A DNA stretch of 49,827 nucleotides from Nocardioidaceae bacterium UBA4001 (GTDB lineage: Bacteria > Actinomycetota > Actinomycetes > Propionibacteriales > Nocardioidaceae). This document shows positions 1-7,701 of this stretch, piece by piece (the stretch's first letter is position 1; each line of letters opens with the position of its first letter). A program made the translations under genes and the position numbers. The stretch is taken from positions 1 to 49,827 of the forward strand of contig DGBP01000005.1 of assembly GCA_002384855.1 (NCBI GenBank), given 5' to 3'. Under the pieces are notes generated by a model. It ran no database searches. It saw nothing but the letters and a program-made list of their open reading frames with translations, and had not been told where the DNA came from.

Positions 1-285
1 GGCGAAGAAAATCGAGGCTCTGCGCAGGATCTCGTTGTCCTCACGCAGCCGACGGTTCTCCGCCTTCAGTCGCTTGATCTCAGCCGACTCCTCGCTGGTC
101 ACCCCGGGCCGGGCACCGGCGTCGATGTCGGCCTGGACCACCCACCGTCGCACGGTCTCCTTGCCGATCCCGAGTTGATCGGCCACGGCCTTGGCGACCG
201 CCGTCGTCGAGCTGTAGTCGGCACGGTGTTCAGCGACCATCCGAAGCGCCCGATCCTTCAGGGCAGGGTCCACCTTCTTGGGCAT
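1..285 (-). CDS. IS3-family transposase OrfA (partial)
   Basis: The minus-strand frame starts at 285 with MPKKVDPALKDRALRM and has a good AGGAGG ribosome binding site 9-14 bases upstream. It runs open to the window edge (95 codons). It shows the classic OrfA layout: an N-terminal helix-turn-helix (AVADQLGIGKETVRRWV) followed by a leucine-zipper-like coiled coil (EIKRLKAENRRLREDNEIL). In this family OrfA binds the IS ends and is joined to the DDE catalytic OrfB by programmed frameshifting. The frameshift site and orfB should lie left of the window. Confidence 0.88.
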   Translation of the reverse strand, partial: MPKKVDPALKDRALRMVAEHRADYSSTTAVAKAVADQLGIGKETVRRWVVQADIDAGARPGVTSEESAEIKRLKAENRRLREDNEILRRASIFFA

Positions 286-338
286 GTGCTCATCCTCCTT
301 GACTCACAAGGAAGCGGCATCAAACCCGTGACGGTTCA
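1..338 (-). mobile_element. IS3-family insertion sequence (left part only)
   Basis: The partial insertion sequence contains an orfA-type transposase gene reading out of the left edge. Read on the minus strand, a probable terminal inverted repeat begins TGAACCGTCACGGG, which fits the TGA-starting ends of many IS3-family elements. It lies about 50 bp upstream of the orfA start. The other end and orfB are outside the window, so the repeat could not be confirmed against its partner. A plus-strand open frame resumes exactly at this end, consistent with insertion into a gene. Confidence 0.6.
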
Positions 339-645
339 GGTCCTTGCAGCTACCGATAAGGGCGGCCCTCCACCGAATCTCGCCCACTTCGACAGCGACT
401 TGTCTGCCTATGGCCTGGCCCAGGATCTTTGGGCGGCACGCAAGAAGCCGATCGACTCCGTGCTGGGTGACTTGCGATCCGGAACGAGGCAGATGGATCG
501 AGTGGTCGGTGATCAGCTCCGCATGGAAGGGCGAAGTCTCGACGTCCCTATGCCAGCATCGGGATCGCTCCAACACGACTGGGTGATGGATGCGGCCTAC
601 ACGGGCCTCTACGTTCCGCAGCGCGATATCTGGACGCCAGAGTGA
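339..645 (+). pseudogene. 3' remnant of a gene cut by the IS
   Basis: From the probable IS end to the TGA at 643-645 there is a plus-strand frame of about 100 codons with GC-rich third positions and a protein-like composition (for example LAHFDSDLSAYGLAQDLW and DRVVGDQLRMEG). No start codon of its own is evident: the frame continues backwards only into IS sequence. It is best read as the C-terminal end of a disrupted gene. I do not recognise the family. It converges on the conjugation-like operon, so it is not that operon's missing downstream gene. A minus-strand frame over the same bases has poorer codon character and was not called. Confidence 0.45.
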
Positions 646-676
646 TCTCTCCCTACGTCTCCGATCGGCGGTTACA

Positions 677-2182
677 TCACCTTCGCCGCGATAGGCCCGC
701 AATCCCGAGCGGTATCACCGCCGCGGCAAACGCGCTGTCCTGTGCGCCGTCCAGCCTCTGGGGCACATAGCCGGCCAGCCTCACCGAAGCGTCGAGCCGG
801 CGACCGATCTCGGCAACCGACCAGGTGCGGGGCGCAGTCACGGACACGAGTGCGCTGGCCCGGACGAGGCTCCGACCACGGGCGAGCTTCTCGTCGGTTG
901 CTTTGACCTTGCCGACCGCGCGGCGTTCCTTCGCTCGCTCGAGTCGTCCGGTGCGCCGGCGCAGTTCGGCTGCGGTGATCGCGGACATCTCCTCGCGGCC
1001 GGTGATCCGACCAGCCGTCTGGTGCGACACGGGCTGGAAGGTGACCGTCAGCGACCGCCGCTCCCCTGCCTCGGAGGGCACCAGCACTGGAGCCAGCGCC
1101 CCGAGGACAGCCCCCTGCTCCGGCAGCAAAATCGTGTCGGTGATGCTGACCCAGTCGCCGTGTCTATAGCAGCGCAGGTCGGTGATCGCGTGTGTCGGCC
1201 CAGCTGCGGCCGGTGGCACGCCGGTCGCCATCCGGCGTTGCCCGGAGCGTGCGGCGATGTCCGCGGTCATCAGGGTTGCCCGATCCCCCGGTTCGAACCC
1301 GGTTCTGATGGCGGTGGCCAGTGACCGGGTGTCGAGCCAGTTCACTCGGGTGCAGCCCATGGATCCCAGGAGCCGTGCCTCGACCTCGGCCATCGCGCCG
1401 TACAGCACCCGCGCCCTTCCGGCCACGCCGTGCCCGGACTGCTTGGAGGCGCGTCCGATCTTGTCCTCGCTGACGACCACGGTCACGAACGCTTCCGTCC
1501 GCACGGCGGCGGGCATCAGCTGAGCAGCCAGGATGTCGTTGACCCGACGTGCGAGGTCGGGCCCGTCAGCGCGGCGGTGCCGGCGTACCCAGTCCTCCCT
1601 CTCGGCGCCATCGTCGGGGACCGTACGGACCTGCAGCACGACGCGGTCGATCAGCTCAGTGCGGGTGGCTGCCTCACAGAGCTCGGCGAGACCGGCGCCC
1701 ATGCGGTCGCGCGCCTCTGGTTCGGTGAGGCCGAGGCCCGGATGCTCAATGACGGCGGTGGCTGCCCAGGTACGCCGGGCGTGGTCCTGGATGACCGCGA
1801 CGCGCGTCAGGTGGTGCGCGTATGGCGGACCAGGGTGGATGTCGATCCCGGCGAGCACACCCGGCAGGTCGGGCCGGTCCAGCGCGTCGACCGATCCGGT
1901 CGCGACCTTCGACTGCCACCGTGTCCACCCCATGGCTCCCCCGACCGCACGGGCAGCGAGGACACCGACCCACTGTGCCGTTGTCCACCCGCGGACCGGT
2001 ACAACGACCAGGACGGTGAGAACGACCCAGACCGCCACCCACAGCATGAGCCAGGACCACCGACCGCTGTTGATGGTGAGCCACACCGGCAGTCCGCCTA
2101 AGGCCAGCAGCGACAGCTGCACGCCGGTGAGTCCGAAGAACCATCCGGTGCGGTCCTTGAGGTAGTCGGAGTAAGTGGTCAC
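677..2182 (-). CDS. SCO6880-family conjugation-associated membrane protein
   Basis: The 501-residue protein has a cytosolic start (MTTYSDYLKDRTGWFFG) and two adjacent membrane helices at about residues 18-62, an arrangement like PrgI. A long soluble part follows. This matches the SCO6880 family found in actinobacterial integrative elements, where it is usually followed by a VirB4-like ATPase gene. Its exact biochemical role is unknown; a structural part of a conjugation channel is inferred from neighbours. The GTG start overlaps the stop of the upstream gene (GTGA), so translation is coupled. It is the last gene of the operon here, and the expected ATPase gene does not follow. Confidence 0.7.
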   Translation of the reverse strand: MTTYSDYLKDRTGWFFGLTGVQLSLLALGGLPVWLTINSGRWSWLMLWVAVWVVLTVLVVVPVRGWTTAQWVGVLAARAVGGAMGWTRWQSKVATGSVDALDRPDLPGVLAGIDIHPGPPYAHHLTRVAVIQDHARRTWAATAVIEHPGLGLTEPEARDRMGAGLAELCEAATRTELIDRVVLQVRTVPDDGAEREDWVRRHRRADGPDLARRVNDILAAQLMPAAVRTEAFVTVVVSEDKIGRASKQSGHGVAGRARVLYGAMAEVEARLLGSMGCTRVNWLDTRSLATAIRTGFEPGDRATLMTADIAARSGQRRMATGVPPAAAGPTHAITDLRCYRHGDWVSITDTILLPEQGAVLGALAPVLVPSEAGERRSLTVTFQPVSHQTAGRITGREEMSAITAAELRRRTGRLERAKERRAVGKVKATDEKLARGRSLVRASALVSVTAPRTWSVAEIGRRLDASVRLAGYVPQRLDGAQDSAFAAAVIPLGIAGLSRRR

Positions 2183-3471
2183 GGCTGCTCCTGCGGCGTC
2201 GGTTGTTCGGGGATGGCCGGCTGGTCGCCGCCTGCGGAGTCGGCGCCGACCACGGCGCGTGGAGGAGGTGCGGCGGCGCGGCGGTCCGGCAGGTAGTGCG
2301 GGTAGTACGGATGGCCGTCACCGATGCCCGAGCTGCTGAGCACGTCGGTGCCGATGTTGACCGCCGACTGGGCCGCCTTCGACACCGCACCGACCGCGGC
2401 GACCACCAGGCCGGCACCGCCCGCGGCAGCGGATCCTGCGGCGGCGAACCGGCTCGAGGTGGCTGCGTCCGCGCTGGCCTCCCCCATCGACCGGCCCAAG
2501 CCGTCGCCGCTCGCCGCGACCACCGAGCCGCCGTCGCTCCCGCGGGAGAGCAGGTTGCGAACGCCGCCGTGCGAGATCATCGACGCTCGCATGGCCGCGC
2601 CACTCGACGTACCGGGGTCGACGAAGGCCAGCAGACGGAAGACGATGAACGGACAGATCGCGCCGATGAGCACGATCACCGCCCCGATGACGGCCATACC
2701 GACCGCTGCCTCGGTCGACTCACCCGCACCGCGGACCACGGACTCCGTGATCGTGTGCCCGATGCCGAGCACCAGCGCGGAAAGCGGTGCGATCAGGAGT
2801 GCGGAGATGAACCAGCGCAGCGACTTCCAGAACCACGCTCGCCCCATGTCGGACAGCAGTCCCGCGGCGGCGATGGGCGAGGTGGCCGCCAGGAGCATCA
2901 GAGCAGCCTCGCGCACGAGCATGAGCAGCAGGTAGATGATCGACGCCGGCCAGATCAGCAGCCAGGCACAGATGCCGAGCACGCTCGCGGTGACCGTGTC
3001 GCTCACCTGCCGCGGCCAGTCGGCGCCGGGCCGGTACCCGGAGAACGACTTGATGTCGAGCAGCTCCTGCAGCAGCCCCTGCGTCAGGCCGGAGGCCGCC
3101 GTGACCAGGGCGGCGGCCACCCCGACGTACCCGAGCCAGACGGCACCGAACTGGGCGATGCCGAGGAGGAGTCTGCCGAGGGGTTGTCCGTCACGGCGGT
3201 ACGCCGCGAGACCGATCTGCGCGAAGCCCATCACCAGCGCGATCGTGAGCCCGATGCCGAACGTGTAGGGGTAGACCGACCCCATCGGCCCGCCGGCGGA
3301 GAGGTCCGGATTCGTGGCCGAGTCGACCCCCTCGAACGCGATGCTGAGCGTCCACAGCCCGGACGACCAAGACGCGACCATCGCCGAGGTCCAGGCTTCG
3401 CCTACCGCCTCGGATGCAGCATCGCCCAGCCACTCGAGCGGGTTGAGGCTGAACCAGGCGACCCGCGTCAT
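2179..3471 (-). CDS. TrbL/VirB6-like polytopic membrane protein
   Basis: The protein has 430 residues from the ATG at 3471, which overlaps the upstream stop (ATGA); a longer reading to 3519 would run into the preceding gene. After MTRVAWFSLNPLEWLGDAAS there are about five to six hydrophobic segments spread over residues 55-285, including IVLIGAICPFIVFRLLAFVDPG. The tail is a long Ala/Gly/Ser then Pro-rich cytosolic region. This layout resembles TrbL/VirB6 inner-membrane channel components of type IV secretion. Sequence similarity to a named family is not certain, so the call rests on topology and operon context. Confidence 0.6.
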   Translation of the reverse strand: MTRVAWFSLNPLEWLGDAASEAVGEAWTSAMVASWSSGLWTLSIAFEGVDSATNPDLSAGGPMGSVYPYTFGIGLTIALVMGFAQIGLAAYRRDGQPLGRLLLGIAQFGAVWLGYVGVAAALVTAASGLTQGLLQELLDIKSFSGYRPGADWPRQVSDTVTASVLGICAWLLIWPASIIYLLLMLVREAALMLLAATSPIAAAGLLSDMGRAWFWKSLRWFISALLIAPLSALVLGIGHTITESVVRGAGESTEAAVGMAVIGAVIVLIGAICPFIVFRLLAFVDPGTSSGAAMRASMISHGGVRNLLSRGSDGGSVVAASGDGLGRSMGEASADAATSSRFAAAGSAAAGGAGLVVAAVGAVSKAAQSAVNIGTDVLSSSGIGDGHPYYPHYLPDRRAAAPPPRAVVGADSAGGDQPAIPEQPTPQEQP

Positions 3472-4232
3472 CGCAACACCCGGTAGCCAGCCTGCAGGGC
3501 GGCCTCGGTGCCCGGCCACACCGACGGCGCCTGGTCGGGCTCCGGCCCGGCGGCGATCATCCAGCGCCCGTCAACCCAGGTCATGCGCTGGCAGTCGGCG
3601 GCAGCGACGCTGGCGGTCTTGGTCATGAACGCGGTGACCACGAAGTTCACGCAGGCCAGTACCTCGTCGCCGCTGCTGTCGATCAGTCCCATCTCCGGGG
3701 ACGCCGCGACGGTCAGCGCTGTGCTGCCGTCTCGGGTTACGCCAGAGGAGCTGAGCAGTGCCGCGACCGCGTGTACGCCGGACCAGGACTCGGCGGTCGG
3801 TCCGCCGGTGACTGCCCACTCGGTGATGACCCGCTGGGCGGTGTCCACCGAGGCCGACTGCAGCACGTGCTGGTCGATGGCGACCAGCTGGGCGAGCGCG
3901 CCCTCCGGTGTCCGGGGGAACCCACTGGACACTCCGGCGCGTCCCAGCACCTCGGGAGCGGGGACCACGATCTCCTCGAACTGCTCGGTGGTCAGGTCGC
4001 CGGGTCGCGCGGCCGCGGCCGAGTCCTGTCCGAGCCCTGGCTGTTCGTCAGCCGGTGGCTCCGCGGTGGCCAGCTGGGCCTTCGCGTCGTCGGGGTCGGC
4101 GAGGGCGGAGTAGTAGACCCCGAGGGCGAGCCCGCACACCGCAAGCATCACGCCGGCGACTCCCGTGACGAGCACAGCGAGAAGCTTGCCTCTCCCCCAC
4201 TCGGGGGTCTCGCGGGTACGACGGCGGCGCAT
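3468..4232 (-). CDS. Single-pass membrane protein, VirB8/TcpC-like architecture
   Basis: The 254-residue protein starts at 4232 (MRRRRTRETPEWGRG), because a separate gene occupies the region upstream. A basic N-terminus is followed by one membrane helix (LLAVLVTGVAGVMLAVCGLAL). Next comes a Pro/Ala/Glu-rich linker and an extracytoplasmic domain of about 170 residues ending in DCQRMTWVDGRWMIAAG. That ending resembles NTF2-like folds, the fold of VirB8 and TcpC conjugation proteins. It contains two cysteines in the external domain. Function is inferred from architecture and from being in the same coupled operon as the TrbL-like and SCO6880-like genes. Confidence 0.5.
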   Translation of the reverse strand: MRRRRTRETPEWGRGKLLAVLVTGVAGVMLAVCGLALGVYYSALADPDDAKAQLATAEPPADEQPGLGQDSAAAARPGDLTTEQFEEIVVPAPEVLGRAGVSSGFPRTPEGALAQLVAIDQHVLQSASVDTAQRVITEWAVTGGPTAESWSGVHAVAALLSSSGVTRDGSTALTVAASPEMGLIDSSGDEVLACVNFVVTAFMTKTASVAAADCQRMTWVDGRWMIAAGPEPDQAPSVWPGTEAALQAGYRVLR

Positions 4233-4234
4233 GG

Positions 4235-4513
4235 TCAGCACCCCCGGCCGGTGATGCCGGTGAGGATCGCGTAGATCGACACAAAGAGGATCGCCGACAG
4301 CACCGTGACGGCCAAGCCCATCGCGCCGTACCGCGACCCGTGCGGGTGGGCGAACACCCGACTGAGCACGATTGCGCCGATGGAGACGAATCCGGCGATG
4401 GCGATCAGCGCCAGGGTCCCCCACTTGACCCAGCCCAGAATCTCGTCGTCCCACGTGTTCAGACCGGGCGGCGCCTTCGGGCAGACGTTGGAGACCAGCA
4501 CGACCATCCTCAT
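4235..4513 (-). CDS. Small two- to three-helix membrane protein of the conjugation-like operon
   Basis: The 92-residue protein starts at 4513 (MRMVVLVSNVCPKAPPG), overlapping the upstream stop by ATGA, and ends two bases before the next start. Hydrophobic segments occur at about residues 33-53 and 65-87 (LALIAIAGFVSIGAIVL and LAVTVLSAILFVSIYAIL). Small proteins of this kind at this position in type IV secretion operons are often TrbC/VirB2-like pilin subunits or accessory channel parts. No cleavable signal or family motif is clear enough to decide. Confidence 0.55.
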   Translation of the reverse strand: MRMVVLVSNVCPKAPPGLNTWDDEILGWVKWGTLALIAIAGFVSIGAIVLSRVFAHPHGSRYGAMGLAVTVLSAILFVSIYAILTGITGRGC

Positions 4514-5256
4514 CGGACACTCCTCTTCGTCACCGCGAGCTCGAGGTCGGGCAGCAGGACCCGCAGGATCCGCCGGACGGAGGCGAGAACCGAAGCGGGC
4601 AGCGGACGCTCGTCAAGCCCCTCGACGGCCAGGTGCCGGTCGTGGTCGACGCAGACGACGCGCCCCGCGGCGTACAGCGCATTGCCCGCTGGTCCGGCCG
4701 AGCCGCGTACGACGCCCGGGACACGACGGGTGCCAACCGCCGCGAGAACGACGCCGCCCTCCTGGACGGCGAGTCGACTGAGCGCGACCTCGACCGCCCG
4801 GAAGCCGGGGATGGTCGCCCGGCACACCAAGACGACCGGGCCCGCCTCACCGATGAGGGGGCCGGTGACCACCCCGGCGTCGCGGACGGTGATCCCGCTG
4901 CCAACGTGGTCCGGACGCGGCGTGGGCGCTGTGTGGACCTCCAATCCTCCGCGCTGTCCCACCAGCGTCCCATCGGGCCGGACGCCGTGGTCCCGGTGAG
5001 ACACCGCGAGCAGGCCAGACCTGTCGCGGGTGTGCTCGTCGCGGAGAACGGCGGGCCCGTGCATGCATGCGACGTCGGCGATCGCCAAGGCGACCGTGCT
5101 AGCTCCTGCCCAGGGATGAGCCCCCACGACGGTGATGGTCCGCCCGCCGACAGCCGGCGCCGGCTGGGTCGGCAGAGGAGCGGGGGCCGCGGTCGGAGCA
5201 GGTCTCCCATGAAGCGCCTCTCGGAGCTGGCGGCGCTCGATGAGCGTGGCCTTCAT
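4510..5256 (-). CDS. ParA/MinD-like protein with a degenerate P-loop
   Basis: The 248-residue protein begins MKATLIERRQLREAL, then a Pro/Ala-rich linker and a Rossmann-like region. Where a deviant Walker A (KGGxGKT) is expected it has GAHPWAGASTVALAIADVA, keeping the spacing and the following helix but lacking both lysines. Later strands (GPVVLVCRA, GGVVLAAVG, GRVVCVDHD) fit the MinD/ParA fold. It may bind but not hydrolyse nucleotide, or act as a structural partner; this is inference. It overlaps both neighbours by ATGA, so it is made with the membrane components of the operon. Confidence 0.5.
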   Translation of the reverse strand: MKATLIERRQLREALHGRPAPTAAPAPLPTQPAPAVGGRTITVVGAHPWAGASTVALAIADVACMHGPAVLRDEHTRDRSGLLAVSHRDHGVRPDGTLVGQRGGLEVHTAPTPRPDHVGSGITVRDAGVVTGPLIGEAGPVVLVCRATIPGFRAVEVALSRLAVQEGGVVLAAVGTRRVPGVVRGSAGPAGNALYAAGRVVCVDHDRHLAVEGLDERPLPASVLASVRRILRVLLPDLELAVTKRSVR

Positions 5257-5531
5257 GACTGACGCTCGCTACGTCGTCCCGTACGCAGGTCGATGCCCGC
5301 CTTGAGGCTCGGGGTCGGCACCTGCATCAGGGCCTTCTTGGCCTTGGCCGCTTTCCGCAGGCGCCGGGCGAGGTCCTCGAGGGCCTGTGCGGTCGTCTCG
5401 AGGTCGGCCAGAGCGACGGTGTCCAACAGGTCTGCCACCCATTCGGCGTCGCTGTCTCCGAAGAGGGTGTCGTGTGCGATCTCCATGCCCTCAATAGGCG
5501 ATCTGGGGGCCCGCTCGTGGACATCCATCAC
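5253..5531 (-). CDS. Small hypothetical protein, helical
   Basis: A 92-residue protein starting with GTG at 5531 (or ATG one codon later) in the overlap with the upstream stop. An acidic stretch (DTLFGDSDAEWVADLLDTVALADLETTAQALEDL is the helical core, here cited by position, residues about 21-53) is followed by a basic helix (RRLRKAAKAKKALMQV). No family is recognised. It is kept as a gene because it is tightly coupled on both sides within the operon and uses the same codon pattern. Confidence 0.5.
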   Translation of the reverse strand: MMDVHERAPRSPIEGMEIAHDTLFGDSDAEWVADLLDTVALADLETTAQALEDLARRLRKAAKAKKALMQVPTPSLKAGIDLRTGRRSERQS

Positions 5532-6325
5532 GCCACCTCGAGCAGATAGTCGGATGACCCCGCACGCAACAGAGCGAGGACGCGGTTGCGCTCGCGGATG
5601 ATCGTCTTGGGCGACACGCCCCTGTCAGCGGCGACGAGTTGGACCGCCGGGAGCGAACAGCTGCCTCGCCTGATCCGGAGGACCCCGCTGTCGAGGGTCT
5701 GCCAGCCGGCCTCGATGAGGTCGAGCATCAGCTTCGCGTCGTCGCGGGTGATCAGCCCGTCCTCGAGACACCAACGGAGGTAGTCGACGAGCTCTCCTCG
5801 AGCCACATCATCGGCCGAGATCTCGTGCTCCGGGTGCGCCTTCGCGGCTGTGCTGCGGATGAGCTCGACCGGGTCGCAGGAGACCAGGCGCCGTCGGTCC
5901 GCAGCCGGCTGAAGCAGGTAGTTCAGGGCGGACTGCCGGGTGTTGTAGCGGAGGCTGGTCGCGTATGCCCGGGTACGCCGCCGCCACGGGAACGTGCGGA
6001 TCTCGAGCCACAGTGACGCCATCACGACCTGGTCGACCTCCGGACCCAGATCGTTGAACTCGATGGCCACGCCGACTATCTCTGTATCGACCTGGTGAGC
6101 GACCGCCCGAGCAGCCAGCTCGTCGTCACCGCCGTCCTTGGCCGCCAGCCGGATCAGCGCTCCGAGAAGCTGGTCTGCCTCTGTGCCCCGGAGCTCTCGA
6201 AGCTCGGGCCACGAGTCCAGCCGGCCGAGCGAGGGTTCCGCCTCGACCCAGGCCTGCCAGGTGTCCCCCTGCACTCGCTCCGCGAGTTCGGCAGCCGACA
6301 TGTCCAGGTGATCGAGAGGCCCCAT
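5528..6325 (-). CDS. Hypothetical protein with C-terminal helix-turn-helix, first gene of operon
   Basis: The start at 6325 (MGPLDHLDMSAAELAER) is chosen for its GGAAGGAG ribosome binding site about 7 bases upstream; a start at 6361 has none. The 265-residue protein is mostly helical and ends with a sigma-region-4-like helix-turn-helix (LPAVQLVAADRGVSPKTI followed by RERNRVLALLR). This suggests DNA binding, perhaps as a regulator or sigma-like factor of the element, but I do not recognise the family. As the first gene behind the CTCACC repeat array it is a candidate to act on that array or on the matching one upstream of the pilus operon. Confidence 0.55.
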   Translation of the reverse strand: MGPLDHLDMSAAELAERVQGDTWQAWVEAEPSLGRLDSWPELRELRGTEADQLLGALIRLAAKDGGDDELAARAVAHQVDTEIVGVAIEFNDLGPEVDQVVMASLWLEIRTFPWRRRTRAYATSLRYNTRQSALNYLLQPAADRRRLVSCDPVELIRSTAAKAHPEHEISADDVARGELVDYLRWCLEDGLITRDDAKLMLDLIEAGWQTLDSGVLRIRRGSCSLPAVQLVAADRGVSPKTIIRERNRVLALLRAGSSDYLLEVA

Positions 6326-6735
6326 CACCGACTCCTTCCGTGAGACGCAACGTGCGTTCACGGTCGGATCGGCACCTCACCACATGCCTCACCACTTCCC
6401 TCACCTGGGGAAACGAGTTCTGGTGAGGCACCTGGCGACAGGTTTCAGGGCGGGCAGCGCGCCCCACATGACGCGAGGTGAGGTCGTAGGTCCGGCCTGC
6501 GGTAGTCGATGAGAAGGACGTACGGGGCGCCCTATCCGCCCAGAATGCCGCAGCTGTTCAGTACGTTCCGACGCCCGGATCTGCGTTTGAGCGGGGGTAG
6601 TTGCCGCCCCACGTCTCCCGGGTCTGCCCCCATTCCAGCCATAACGGCGCCACGCGACCCAGGGGGCCGACCCGGTTCTGGCGGATCTCACCCCTAGACT
6701 CAACACACGAGGCGCTGCGCGACGGGAGGTGGGGA
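6326..6735. other. Divergent intergenic region between channel operon and protease cargo
   Basis: This 410-bp stretch without a gene separates two divergent operons. Its left third holds the CTCACC repeat array described separately. A further inverted copy (GAGGTGAGGTC) lies near 6474-6484. On the right, TAGACT at 6694-6699 could be a -10 element for the AAA+ ATPase gene, with no convincing -35. No open frame with coding character was seen between about 6430 and 6730. Confidence 0.5.
6376..6428 (+). promoter_or_regulatory. CTCACC direct-repeat array A (candidate operator)
   Basis: CTCACC begins at 6376, 6388 and 6400, an exact 12-bp period; the first two copies extend to CTCACCAC. An inverted copy, GGTGAGG, lies at 6422-6428. 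The array is 50-100 bp upstream of the operon start at 6325, where a promoter or operator would be. The same motif with the same spacing occurs upstream of the pilus operon at 22,373-22,416. A regulator binding site is inferred; no known actinobacterial box that I recognise matches it. Confidence 0.65.
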
Positions 6736-7701
6736 ATGGCCGGCTCTGGTGAACACGTCAAGGCGCTGGTTCGGAGCCATGCCAGTGGCGACGACGAGGC
6801 GTTCTACTCCGTCGCGCTCCAAGTCGCGGCTCAAGCTGCCCGGCAGGGCCACCACCGCCTGGCCAAGGATCTGAAGGCAGCCGTCGAGGCCTCCCGGTCC
6901 GCGGGGCTGAAGAAGGTCACGTCGATCTCCCAGCCGCGCGGCGACCTGTCCGAGCTGGTCATCGCATCACACCCGGACGTCGGCCTAAAGGAACTTGTCC
7001 TCCCTGAGCAACTAGCCGCACAGGTCCACCGCATCCTGAACGAACAGCGGCAGCGCAAGAGCTTGCTCGACCACGGCTACGAGCCTGCTCACCGGCTTCT
7101 GTTCGAGGGGCCACCAGGCACCGGCAAGACGATGACCGCCGCGGTCCTTGCCAAGGAGCTGTCGCTCCCGCTGCTGACCATCCGGCTAGACAGTCTGATG
7201 AGCAAGTTCATGGGTGAGACCGCGAGCAAGTTGCGCGTGATTTTCGATACCGCTGAAACTCAGCGAGGCGTATACCTTTTCGACGAATTCGACGCGCTCG
7301 GTGGGGATCGCGCTGGAAACGACGTCGGCGAGGCAAGGCGCATCCTGAACTCGTTCCTGGTGTTCCTGGAAACCAGCTCGAGTCAGAGCCTGATCATCGC
7401 CGCCACCAATCACCGGTCGATTTTGGACAAGGCGCTCTTCCGCCGGTTCGACATGGTCCTCGACTATGCCTTGCCCGACGCCAAGCAGGGCGCCGCCGTG
7501 ATGCGCGGCCGGCTCGGTTCGATCGCCAAGGGGGTCCGCTGGCCCTCGCTCGCCGATGACATGGCCGGGCTCTCCCACGCGGACTTGGTGCGGGCCGCAG
7601 AGTCGGCTGCCAAAAGTGTCATCTTGGTGGGCGGCGCGCGGGTGACGGCCGACGAGATCAGGCTGGCTCTGCGATCGCGGCGGGCGGCGAGCCTTGGCTG
7701 A
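6736..7701 (+). CDS. AAA+ ATPase partnered with subtilisin-like protease
   Basis: The 321-residue protein starts at ATG 6736 behind GGGAGGT. The N-terminal ~90 residues are helical and likely bind substrate or partner. The AAA+ core follows: Walker A GPPGTGKT at 125-132, Walker B with D183-E184 (YLFDEFDAL), sensor-1-like AATNH, and an arginine-finger segment RRFD at 236-239. It resembles the single-domain AAA ATPases that are found as two-gene operons with S8 proteases. Its stop overlaps the protease start, so the two are coupled. The pair may form an ATP-driven proteolytic switch; a role in phage defence or toxicity is inference from family context. Confidence 0.85.
   Translation: MAGSGEHVKALVRSHASGDDEAFYSVALQVAAQAARQGHHRLAKDLKAAVEASRSAGLKKVTSISQPRGDLSELVIASHPDVGLKELVLPEQLAAQVHRILNEQRQRKSLLDHGYEPAHRLLFEGPPGTGKTMTAAVLAKELSLPLLTIRLDSLMSKFMGETASKLRVIFDTAETQRGVYLFDEFDALGGDRAGNDVGEARRILNSFLVFLETSSSQSLIIAATNHRSILDKALFRRFDMVLDYALPDAKQGAAVMRGRLGSIAKGVRWPSLADDMAGLSHADLVRAAESAAKSVILVGGARVTADEIRLALRSRRAASLG

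Noticed and set aside
304..702. Minus-strand frame over the IS-adjacent region
   Set aside because: It reads across the probable IS end and lacks a coding codon pattern; the plus-strand frame fits better.
3468..4520. Longer start for the VirB8-like protein
   Set aside because: The added 96 residues overlap the small membrane protein gene at 4235-4513, which has good hydrophobic segments and coupling signals.
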